Assembly: GCA_019918135.1 (NCBI GenBank)
Contig: WBZZ01004627.1
Coordinates: 110,637-174,636, forward strand
Length of the DNA: 64,000 nt
Direction: 5' to 3'
Source of the DNA: Paulinella micropora
Taxonomy: Eukaryota > Cercozoa > Imbricatea > Euglyphida > Paulinellidae
A model generated the notes under the pieces. It ran no database searches. It worked only from the letters and a program-made list of their open reading frames with translations, and was not told the origin of the DNA. This document shows, in pieces, positions 55,563-64,000 of this stretch; position 1 is the stretch's first letter; every line of letters begins with the position of its first letter. The position numbers were made by a program, and so were the translations under genes.

Positions 55563-56310
55563 AGCGGCCTGGAGAGAGAGAGAGAGATAGACGCAGAGAG
55601 AGATAGAGAGAGAGGCAGCGCGTAGCAAAGCATGTTGGTTTTGCTACGCGTCATTGTAAGCACTGGTTATACACCCGACAGCCAACATAAAGGTGGTTTG
55701 TCGTACACAGCCAAAGCATACACGCGGACCAAGCAAAAGAGAGAGAAGAGACAGACAGACACGACAGAGAGAGACAGACTGACAGAGAGAGACAGACCCG
55801 ACAGAGAGAGAGAGAGAGAGAGAAAGACACAGGAGAGATAGAGAGAGAGAAGCAGCGCGTAGCAAAGCATGTTGGTTTTGCAACGCGTCATTGTAAGCAC
55901 TGGCTATAACAATCGACAGCCAACATAAAGGTGGTTTGTCGTACACAGGCCAAAACATACACGCAGACCAAGCGAAAGAGAAAGAAGAAACAAACAGAAG
56001 AGAGAGAAGAGACAGACAGAGAGAGAGAGGCAGCGCGTAGCAAAAGCATGTTGGTTTTGCTACGCGTCATTGTAAGCACTGGTTATACACCGACAGCCAA
56101 CATAAAGGTGGTTTGTCGTACACATGCCAAACATACACCCAGACCAACGAAAGAGAGAGAGAGAGAGGAGAGTGACACAGACACAGAGAGATAGAGAGGC
56201 AGCGCGTAGCAAAGCATGTTGGTTTTGCTATGCGTCATTGTAATCACTGGTTATACATCCGACAGCCAACATAAAGGTGGTTTGTCGTACACAAGCCAAA
56301 CATACACACA
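55563..56310. repeat. Four-unit minisatellite with hairpin core
   Basis: Four units start near 55613, 55852, 56030 and 56198. Each has (GA)n, then GCGCGTAGCAAAGCATGTTG, a GGTTTTGCTACGCGTCATTG segment, a GACAGCCAACATAAAGGTGG segment and a TTTGTCGTACACA segment. CGCGTAGCAAA and TTTTGCTACGCG form a hairpin, perfect in units 1 and 3, with one change in units 2 and 4. Units are 125-240 bases because the (GA)n/(GACA)n part varies. Confidence 0.85.
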
Positions 56311-56559
56311 ACCGCAAGAAGAAAAAAAAGAAAAGAGAAACATAGTCAAAAGGAGAACAACAAGGATACAGTCATGCGCAGCCAATGTGAACATGCGCAT
56401 GATCTTTTCAATGTGTACTGACTCAGAGATGGTTCGAGCTAGAGGAAAAAAAAAGAGGAATTTTGATTTTCAAAAATGGCTTGAACTGTAGCCAATAATT
56501 CAGCTGAAATTGGTAGGGGTTTGGCAATGATTCGGCTGAAGTTTGGTTTAGTGCTTTCC

Positions 56560-57980
56560 TTTTTTTTGCTTCTATGTTGTTTCCTTGTTTCGATTTCGTT
56601 TTTCTTTTAGTTTCCATTTCGAAATTCTGTTTTGATTTCGCTTTCCTGTTTCAATGTCTTTTCTCTGTTTCGATCTCGTCGTTCTGTTTCGATTTCTGTT
56701 TTTCTGTCTTGATTTCGAAATTACGTTTCGATTTCGAAATTCTGCTTTGAGCTTGTCATTCTGTTTCGATTTCGTTTCTCTGTTTCGATTTCTGTTTTCT
56801 GTTTCTATTTCGAAGTTCTGTTCTGATTTCGCTTTTCTGTTTCGATTTTGTTTTTCTGTTTTGATGTCGTTTTTCTGTTTCGATTTTGGTTTTTTGTTTC
56901 GATTTTGGTTTTCTGTTTCGATTTTGGTTTTCTGTTTCGATTTTGTTTTTCTGTTTCGATTTTGTTTTTCTGTTCATTTCGAAATTCTGTTCTGATTTCG
57001 ATTTTTTGTTCTGATTTTGCTTTTCTGTCTGGATTTCGAAATTACGTTTCGATTTCGAAATTCTGCTTTGATCTCGTCATCCCGTTTCGATTTCTGTTTT
57101 GATTTTGCTTTTCTGTTTCCATTTCGAAATTCTGTTCTGATTTCGCTTTTCTGTTTTGATTTTGTTTTTCTGTCTTGATTTCGTCTCTCTGTCTTCGATT
57201 TTGGTTTTTGTTTTTCTGCCATGATTTCGTCATTCTGTTTCGATTTCTGTTTTTCTGTTTTCATTTCGAAATTCTGTTCTGATTTTCGCTTTTCTGTCTT
57301 AGATTTTGTTTTCTATCTTGATTTCGAAATTCGCTCTGATTCGCTTTTGTGTTTTCGATTTCGTTTCTCTGTTTCGATTTTGGTCATTCTGTTTCGATTT
57401 TGTTTTCTGTTTTCATTTCGAAATTCTGTTTTATTTTGTTTTTCTTGTCTTGATTTCTGGTTTTCTGTTTCGATTTCTGTTTTCTGTTTTCATTTCGAAA
57501 TTCTGTTCTGATTTTGCTTTTCTGTTTTCGTTACGTCGATTTTACTTTATCTTGTCATTCTGTTTCGATTTCGTTTCTCTGTTTCGATTTTGGTTTTCTG
57601 TTTGATTTGTCATTCTGTTTCGGTTTTTGTTTTCTGTTTTCATTTCGAAATTCTGTTCTGATTTCGCTTTCTGTTTTGATTTTGTTTTTCTATCTTGATT
57701 TCAAAATTCCGCTCTGATTTCGCTTTTCTGTTTTTATTTCGTTTCTCTGTTTTGATTTTGTCTCTCTGTTTCGATTTTGGTTTTCTGTTTCGATTTTGTT
57801 TTTCTGTTTTCATTTCGAAATTCTGTTTCGATTTCTGTTTTCTGTTTCATTTCGAAATTCTGTTCTGATTTAGCTTTTCTGTTTTGATTTTGTTTTTCTG
57901 TCTTGATCTTGTCATTCTATTTTGATATCGAAATTTTGTTTTTGATTTTCGTTTCTCTATTTTGTGATTATCGTTTCCCT
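56560..57980. repeat. 1.4 kb of degenerate CTGTTTCGATTT repeats
   Basis: The whole block is built from short words such as TTTCTGTTTCGATTTTG and CATTTCGAAATTCTG in irregular order. All frames are open for long distances but only as Phe/Ser/Leu (plus strand) or Asn/Arg/Lys (minus strand) low complexity. I treat it as a repeat, not as genes. Confidence 0.8.
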
Positions 57981-58343
57981 GTTTCGATCTATGTATGCAT
58001 GTATGTAGGTGTTGCAGTTAAATCTGTATTGCAAGGACTTACCTCGTTACCTGATGTATGTGTAGCTATCTATCTATCTATCTATCCAGGGGATGCCACT
58101 ACTGCTAAGGTCGGAGCAGCCACCGACGCCTATGGGGAAAGCAAAAGTCCTGCAACTGTGACTCCGGCCACCCGAGAACCCGAAGACAGACTAAAAAAGA
58201 AATGTGTGTGCGTGTGTTTGATTCTGTCTTCAGGTGTACGAAAGCATTGCCAGCTCCGACCCCTGCGACAAGTGCGGGGAGCTAAATCAAGCTTTTATTA
58301 AAGAAAACGTTTCTGTTCAAAATCTATTGCAAGAGTTTTTTTT
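57981..58343 (+). other. Possible gene end or exon with Cys pair
   Basis: After the repeats and a (CTAT)n microsatellite (58068-58085) there is non-repetitive sequence. A polypyrimidine-like TTGATTCTGTCTTCAG at 58220-58235 is followed by a frame with VYESIASSDPCDKCGELNQA and ending at about 58348, with TTTTATTAAAG inside. This looks like a 3' exon or a fragment of a small zinc-knuckle protein. No start is identified. Confidence 0.25.
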
Positions 58344-59420
58344 TTAATAATAAACAACAAGAAAAGGAGGGGAAGAGAGAAGAAAAAATAAAAAATCTAC
58401 ATTTGCGCGATCCTGAGCCAACGGACTGAACACTGTGTTGTGAGGGTGTGCTAGATCACTTGCCTTGAGCAGCCGTGCTCGGATTGTCTGCACCCGTTGC
58501 TTGTGTACAATAAGTCGCAGAACCTCTTGTTGGTATCTGTTCTGCAGCCGGGCGGAGGTCGAGACAAGTTGCAGCCACACGTCTTGTTCGTATTCAAAGG
58601 TGGTAGTTACGGAGGAAGTCCGCCAAAGACTCGGCTAGGGCTTGCCGAATAGCAGGCCAGTTGTCTTCCGGAGCTGCGTGTAGCTCAGTGCCGTGTGCCC
58701 GAGAGACGACGAGTGCTGCAGGGGCTGGGCTAGCTCTGTCCCGCGCAGTTGGTCCCACGACTTTGCGCCGCAGAGAAGATGCACGCTTGCCCAGAACGCA
58801 ACCGCCGAGGAAGTTGAACCACGGGTTTGCAGCAGGGAGAGTGCAAGCACGCGGCTCAAAGCCTGTGGGTCGGAGGGCCACCTCTCAATCACGGACTGCA
58901 CTCTGCTTTCAAAACCAAATTCCAGGCGGTTGAGGTGAAAGTTCTGCAAGCTGCGGATGGCCTTCTGCGGACAGACCAGGCAGGGAAGAGGGGTGTTTGT
59001 GCTAGGAGCGGAGTCCGGCCGCCGACACACGCAATCCCTGGCGTTCCCCCAGGGGCTTGGTGCTCTGGCGCCGCAGGCCACGTGATAAACTAGGCGCTCT
59101 TGGCGACATCTCGCGCTACTGTCCCCCGGCTCTTTTAGGTGGCGCATGGCGTGGAAAAGCGTTTGCCAGCGGTTCAGGCATCTTAGGCAGACCCAGCCGC
59201 TGGTATCAGGGCCTAGCTCTTGCGCAAAAGCGGCTGCAAGCAGTTCGTTCGGGCCGGCTTGCACTACTGGCGGGATAGACCTTGCCCCCACCACAAATTC
59301 TCCTGCTGCCGCAGTAGGTCTGTGTGTAGCCAGAGAGGCCCGGGCGACGTCCAAGACAAGCGCGCAAAGTTGGTTGGCCCTTCGTAGGGCTGGGGCCAGT
59401 GCTGATTCTGATTGGTGCAT
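58344..59420 (-). CDS. Cys/His-containing unknown protein, two frame breaks
   Basis: ATG 59420 starts MHQSESALAPALRRANQLCA. The middle has WVCLRCLNRWQTLFHAMRHL (a C2H2-like finger) and a later CVCRR...LPCLVCPQ pair. The first frame ends at 58635. The neighbouring frames continue with APEDNWPAIRQALAESLADF and then FEYEQDVWLQLVSTSARLQN, ending at 58344, which suggests two one-base breaks near 58680 and 58605. Upstream, frames from 59554 also look partly coding, so the start could be further right. No family is recognised. A nucleic-acid-binding role would fit the fingers. Confidence 0.5.
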
Positions 59421-59687
59421 AGCAGTGCCATTATCTGTTGGCGTCGCTCTGTATTTTGTGTTCCGCGAGTGCGCAAATCTAATAGGCTGAAAAAAAGAGT
59501 CAGTTCATTCGGAGCTGGTGGGGGGGGGGGGCGCCCCCCCCCTTTGGTAGACATTCGAGCGACTTTTCAAAAAAAAGGGGGGGGGTGCCCCCTCCTTTCA
59601 TTCTCTGCAAGCTTTTTTCCTTTTTTTAAAGCGTGCAGTAAAAATCAGAAAGTAGTTGGGACTGGCCTCTATCCGCGACAGAAAGGC
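59421..59687. promoter_or_regulatory. Divergent promoter with two G-run/C-run palindromes
   Basis: G11-GCGC-C8 (59519-59542) and G8-TGCCCC (59577-59592) palindromes lie between divergent genes, together with a T/A-rich TTTTTTCCTTTTTTTAAAG stretch. Confidence 0.45.
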
Positions 59688-60086
59688 ATGGTTGACAAGT
59701 GCGATTACAGTGGTCGGTACAAGTGGCGCAAGCCTTTTCTGAACTTGCAACAAGACGAGGATACGATGGGGCTGCTGCGGGCGCGCGCGGACCTGCTTGT
59801 GAAGAATCTGCAGCAATGCCCCGCTGCGTGTGGACAGTCAAGGGTGGCTAAGGAGTTATTAGAGGAAATGCTCTCGTGTTTAGCAGGAGCCTTGCTAGTC
59901 ACGGCCGAGTGTGGGACGGCTCTACAAGAAGTGGAGGCGGAATCTTGGATACGCTTCGAGCGCTGCCCAGAGGATTCGTGCAACGACCTCCTGCGCGCTG
60001 GCACTGCCTGCCTCTGCTGGCGCGAACGGAAGCAACTCAGGAAAAGGCCGCGCAGAGTTTGGGGCGAAGAAGGCAAACACAGTTGA
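59688..60086 (+). CDS. 132-residue Cys-containing protein, unknown function
   Basis: ATG 59688 gives MVDKCDYSGRYKWRKPFLNL, a helical part (MGLLRARADLLVKNLQQCPA, VAKELLEEMLSCLAGALLVT), and a C-terminus with CPEDSC and CLCWRERKQLRKRPRR. Seven or more Cys in a short protein suggest metal binding or disulfides. The frame also extends upstream without an ATG, but that part passes through the poly-G/poly-C block. No family is recognised. Confidence 0.5.
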   Translation: MVDKCDYSGRYKWRKPFLNLQQDEDTMGLLRARADLLVKNLQQCPAACGQSRVAKELLEEMLSCLAGALLVTAECGTALQEVEAESWIRFERCPEDSCNDLLRAGTACLCWRERKQLRKRPRRVWGEEGKHS

Positions 60087-60244
60087 TTCACGCGAGCACG
60101 GGCGGATCTTCCTTCTCCCCTTCCCCCCCCCCCCCGCCTAAGCGAGGTGGGAGTCTGTGTGTTTTTGAGAAACATGACTCTTTTTGAGAGCGGTCAACGC
60201 TTGGGCAGACTGAGCGCGTTCCCCCTGACATAAGCCTTTGGTTC
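60087..60244. other. Spacer with C-run
   Basis: A C-run (60125-60135) and a short frame MTLFESGQRLGRLSAFPLT from ATG 60174 are present. The frame may be an upstream ORF or first exon of the membrane protein that follows. Confidence 0.3.
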
Positions 60245-60933
60245 TTGCTAAGAACGGCCAACGCAATGCTATTTTTTATAAACTGTGCGAAACTAGCGTG
60301 TTCTCGTGCAGGAGGCAGCTGGAGTCTTTGTAGGAGTATATCACCTGACACGCCGCCCGTGCGCTCCCGCACAGATCGGCCTGTCCAGCTGGGGCTACTG
60401 GTCTTGGCGCACTGGCTGTGCTGGTTCGGCTTTTTCTGGTGGCCGTGGAGTCAGGGAAGCTACGCGCCCGCGGCGGGGCGTGATTGGGCGGTTGCCGAGG
60501 TGTGGAACGCGTGCCTGACTCTGGCCTATTTCAGCAAGTCGTGCCATCGTGAGCCAGGTGACTGGTTCCGTGTGCTGTTTTCTCTGGCGGTGGTCTCGCT
60601 GTTGTTGGCATTTAGCATAAAGAGCGTGAAGTGTCGGAGGACGGCCTGATTCGCGATCCCTGGCCCAACTACTTTGCAGCGGGCGGCCTACAGCTGTCTA
60701 TCTTTTGTACTTTTGGCTCTGCTGCCGCTTGGCTAGCCGAGAATGGAGTCAGGTCAACGGACAACAACGCGCATGATTTGCTGTTGCTTGCGAACCAGTT
60801 AGCGTCCGCCGCGGGCTTGGGGTTGGGCTTGGCGGCATGGGGTCTTTGGTGGCAGAATGACCGCTGGCAGCAGCAGCGAAGCTTGCCGTCGATCAGCAGG
60901 GCTAGGCGCTTCCCCCCCCCAGCCCCCGACTAG
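60245..60933 (+). CDS. Four-span membrane protein, one frame break
   Basis: The first frame (60245-60649) contains LGLLVLAHWLCWFGFFWWPW and FRVLFSLAVVSLLLAFSIKS as membrane spans. At about 60625-60640 a one-base change leads to the second frame (EDGLIRDPWPNYFAAGG). That frame holds LSIFCTFGSAAAWLA and ASAAGLGLGLAAWGLWW and ends at 60933. The start is unsure: ATG 60245 or an exon upstream. The Trp-rich spans and the lack of a signal peptide suggest a polytopic inner or organelle membrane protein. It shows no similarity to the heliorhodopsin motifs. TTTTATTAAAGC follows the stop. Confidence 0.5.
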
Positions 60934-61000
60934 ATACATGTGCGCTGTAACATTGTTAATTTTATTAAAGCAAAAGAACTGTGCACGCCAGCCGTGGCTC

Positions 61001-62400
61001 TTAGGGCCTGCTAGGTTTTTTCTTGTGACATTTCCGGCAAGACCAGAGTTTAGCAAACCTTTTTTGTAGTTTTTCCTTTTCTGTACCTTTGTCCCTGCCA
61101 AATAAACTAGAGCGGGGTTTGGTTTTTAGGAGTAGCAGTCGCTGCAGCCCGTGCTTACTTGCAAGCGAAAATTCCTTGGCTAGTTCGTGTGCGCTCGAAA
61201 ACAGTTCGTGATCATCTCTCTTTTCGGTACTTGTGCTTGCCGACAGCCAATCAAGCAGCGGCTCTGATGCTGGGCTCCGGTTGACGGAAGTGTTAATCTG
61301 CTCGGCGCCGTTGGCTAGCAGGGCCAAGTACAACAGAGCCTGCGGCAGACCCTGCCTATTCTCAAAGTTCTGTAGGAAACTTTGCTTTCGGTCACCAGTT
61401 AGGAAGGAATAGCCTTGTTGATAAAAGACAGGTAGGTTGTCCAAAAGCCGGACTTCAACCAGAGAAATGCGCTTTTTTTCAGCGGGGACCATGGCTGGCG
61501 TCTGCCGGAGATATACTGCAACGTGCGCGGGGTCCCACCCGCCGAACAGCCACAAGGGCTTGTCATCTGTGCCGCCGGCCGCAGCTCGCTGTAAAAGCAG
61601 GGCGGAATACCTGCCCATGAGTGAAAACAGAGCCTTCCAGGCCTCTGCTGCGTATTTCCAGTTGCCCTGCGAGCTTGGCGAGAGGTAGTCAGAGATAGAA
61701 TCTGTGGTGTAAGAGGCGCAAACACCTATGTTATTCTCATACATTGCCTGGGGCCAGTCATCATTATCGTTGGGCACAAACCCGTCGGCGCGCGGGAAAC
61801 CAAACGCGACGATGCAAGAACGAACCGCTAATTTGTCCTGGTCACCTCTTTTCCAAAGCACCACGCCACGTTGTAGGTACTTTTTGTGTTCAGCCTTGGC
61901 CAAATGTGTGCACAGCAACTGTAGCGAGGTGCTACCTCCGGCAATTTCGGGAGGCACCAGGTGCCCTTTGGCAAGGTCGTCTACATATTCCAGCGCCTCT
62001 TCTAAGCTCTTTTGAGAGGGTTTATGGCAAATCTGGCATGTGAGCAGTGTCTTAAGCAGATGTATGTACTGCTCCGCCGCAAGGGTCGGCGGGGCTTCCC
62101 AGTCATGCATCTGCGTAAAAATCGCAGAGCTGGGATCTCCTGCTTTGTTGTCATTCCAGCCCCCGCCCGACTTTTTGGCACATAGTCAGCAAGGCTGCTG
62201 GTTGCCCGCGCGGCCTCGCCACGGAAAAGGTAGCACTTGGCCGCTGGGTTTTGCAGCAGCCCGTCTAACGCATGCTCTGCTTTTTTTATTAATCTTTGCA
62301 TTTCTTCTTTGATTTTGCCCTTGCAAGCTTCGCTGGGCAGAACCGCTAAGGCCTCGGTTGACAGTTGCTGCGCGGCTACCGCTTTAGTCCTGGCGGGCAC
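61001..62400 (-). CDS. Unknown protein with two CxxC motifs, one frame break
   Basis: ATG 62400 starts MPARTKAVAAQQLSTEALAV and runs through a helical part to about 62110. A one-base break near 62110-62160 leads to the long frame from MHDWEAPPTLAAEQYIHLLK to 61001. Motifs: LTCQICHKPSQK near the join and LWSCRKCHKKK at the C-terminus, each a possible half of a zinc site. The middle includes SCIVAFGFPRADGFVPNDND and LWLFGGWDPAHVAVYLRQTP. I do not recognise the fold. It converges on the membrane protein gene, with polyadenylation-like sequence between. Confidence 0.55.
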
Positions 62401-62470
62401 TATTACTCGCAGCCTATAAAGAAATCCGTTCCTAGCGTTTTAATTTTATTACAACAAAAAACCTGGTCAT

Positions 62471-63906
62471 TCAGGGATTCCAGTCAGGATCATTAGCATC
62501 ATCATCATCATCAGTTTGAGGTTCAGGTTCCATGGCCTTTCCAAATTTGTCTGCTAAGCGATTAGCCAAGCGATCGACAAGTCCATCTGCTCCGCTCCTT
62601 TCGGCTTGCCCTGCTTTTTGTCGCAGGCGTGTACTTCTCCTTAATGACTGCTTTCCTGCTTTTAACGCAGCGTCGTCAAGGGTCTTGGAATAGGCCTTAC
62701 TATCAGCAGCTTCTTCTTCTTCTTCTTCTTCTTCTTCTTCTTCTTCTTCTTCTTCTTCTTCTTCGTCGTCGTCTTCTTCTTCTTCTTCTTCTTCTTCTTC
62801 GGCGCGACCCCGGGGAGCCCCGCTCCCCGGGGGCATCTTTTTTGTCTCTCTTTTGGAGGAGACGGCGTGGAATTCAACAGCAGGATTTTCTTCTTCGCTG
62901 CTTTCATCAGCGTGTTCTCCATTATTGTCTGGGCTATCTTCTTCACTTAGTTCACCATCCTCCTCATTGTCGTCGTCCCCACTCTCTGGAGCTTCCTGAG
63001 GAGGAAAGATTGATTGCAAGAAGAACGTTAGCTTGCCCCCGCAGGTGTGGACTAGGTACGGCATGTCTGCTTGTGGGGTTTGGCTGGGGAATGTCAGGCA
63101 GAGCTCCAACGGGAAAGACGTGGTGCTCCTACGGACCTGTTCTCTAGCGTTAGCTCATGCTCACTAATTCCAGAATAGTCTAGATGCCTGAGCGTGACGG
63201 CACTGGGCCTCACGCGGCTTGGGCTCGTTCGCTCTGTGCGTAATGAGCTACTACCTCCTGCTTTACAAGCGTTGGTTAGGCAGCGGATTATTGTTTTGAG
63301 ATCTTGCGTAGGCCAGACAGTTGCGTAGATAGCAGTGCTCTTTTGTTTGGATTCTGGCGCGAGGTCTGGGGTTCTGGACAGATAGGCAATCAGGCGAGGC
63401 CGTTGGGAGATGAAAGGGCCTACTCGGCAGTAACAGCGCTCCTCAAAGACTGCTGTGCGGAGGTAATGATCTTCATCGCCACCCCTATCGGAGCGAGCTT
63501 GCGGTAAGGCTTTCAGCCACAACCGAAGCCACACGATGTTTGGTTTGCTTTTGGTGGCAAGTTGTTTAATCCCGTGTACCCAATCTTCTTGCATTTCTCC
63601 AATACTGGCTTTAAGTGACTTCCACTCAGGCGCTGCGGGGTCCAGAGGCTGCAAGCCTTGTGGTGTTGGTTTGTGTATAAAGATTTGCCAGAATTCTTCT
63701 CGGCCGCGGAGCACTGGAAAATATATAGTTTCCTTGGTAAGCGGGAGCTGGCCCTCAATCAACCCAAGCGATACCGATAGCTTGCGCGGCCGAGTCGGGT
63801 CCGGTCTTGTAGAAGTTTTAGTCATTTCGGACAAGAGGCGGCCCAACATCTCGAGCCCGCGGGGCGGCGGGTTGGTAAGGTTGAAGAACCAGGCGTCATT
63901 CTCCAT
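62471..63906 (-). CDS. Unknown protein with long acidic C-terminal region, one frame break
   Basis: ATG 63906 starts MENDAWFFNLTNPPPRGLEM. The N-terminal ~270 residues are ordered (ETIYFPVLRGREEFWQIFIH, DWVHGIKQLATKSKPNIVWL). The frame ends at 63094, but just before this (about 63105-63130) the next frame takes over with ELCLTFPSQTPQADMPYLVH. It then becomes highly acidic, including a Glu/Asp tract from a (TTC)n microsatellite (62707-62800), and ends DDDDDANDPDWNP. Acidic tails of this kind occur in histone- or DNA-mimicking and assembly proteins; no specific function is claimed. Confidence 0.55.
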
Positions 63907-64000
63907 ACCGCTCAGAATAACCCCCCTCACGTTCTTTTTCTCTGCTATTACTAACCAGAAAAAGGCGGTGGCGAGAAGGCGGGTCTGGGGAAGGGAGGAG

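Noticed and set aside
55563-56310. CRISPR-like array
   Set aside because: The repeated part is over 100 bases and the spacers are (GA)n/(GACA)n low complexity of variable length; no cas genes are present.
56654-57717. Phe/Ser-rich and Asn/Arg/Lys-rich frames in the CTGTTTCGATTT block
   Set aside because: Both strands are open because of the short repeat; no ordered sequence, and no promoter or gene end nearby.
62662-63147. Poly-Leu and poly-Lys frames around the TTC microsatellite
   Set aside because: They are frame-shifted readings of the Glu/Asp tract in the acidic protein gene.

Overview
The window joins two very different pieces of DNA. Positions 1 to about 6,300 are AT-rich and carry genes typical of a Polinton-like virus or virophage: a long phage-type fibre protein running off the left edge, a lysine-rich coiled-coil protein, an rve/DDE integrase, a second coiled-coil protein and a small zinc-finger protein. 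From about 6,410 to the right edge the DNA is GC-rich, full of poly-G/poly-C tracts and perfect hairpins, with genes on both strands. Stop codons there are followed by hairpins and AATAAA/ATTAAA signals, as expected for a large double-stranded DNA virus of a eukaryotic microbe or a viral region inside a protist genome. I see no major capsid protein, DNA polymerase, packaging ATPase or RNA polymerase, so I do not name a lineage. The best lineage clue is a heliorhodopsin (6566-7819, minus), a family known from coccolithoviruses and mirusviruses as well as from cellular microbes.

Layout of the GC-rich part. 6.5-13.2 kb: heliorhodopsin, a proline-rich coiled-coil protein and a very large gene of unknown function. 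13.2-20 kb: the first of three related protein-kinase-like genes, a Cys-containing protein, an F-box/LRR gene and another LRR-like gene. 20-29.5 kb: an internally duplicated protein, a gene truncated at a recombination junction with a GT32-like glycosyltransferase, a protein with an N-myristoylation-type start, kinase 2 and a coiled-coil protein. 29.5-32 kb: paralogous small genes, a two-span membrane protein and a mini zinc finger. 32-40 kb: an F-box/nuclease-like fusion, an LRR gene, an HNH endonuclease with a UL52-type zinc module, and kinase 3. 40.4-52.6 kb: four copies of a D5-like SF3 helicase gene in different states of decay, two copies of a companion minus-strand gene, and two giant fold-back hairpins. 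52.6-55.2 kb: a decayed paralog of the 24.1 kb gene and a Cys-rich/polyQ/C2H2 protein. 55.5-58 kb: a minisatellite and about 1.4 kb of degenerate short repeats. 58.3-64 kb: five further genes of unknown function.

Two themes recur. First, many reading frames are broken by single-base changes, usually in homopolymers (T5, A5, G4-G6, C11). Paralog comparison shows that some copies are true pseudogenes (22-bp deletion, in-frame TAG, lost Walker A lysine), but many of the other breaks could be uncorrected base-calling errors. Second, palindromes are everywhere: in coding regions, around stop codons, as poly-G/poly-C hairpins between genes, and as two ~340-bp fold-backs whose arms differ in sequence between copies yet still pair. 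Comparison of two paralogous loci (29.6 and 31.05 kb) shows perfect palindromes present in one copy and absent from the other, which points to template-switch formation of hairpins. I consider the helicase/fold-back array and this palindrome-forming behaviour, together with the viral-type heliorhodopsin, the most interesting content.
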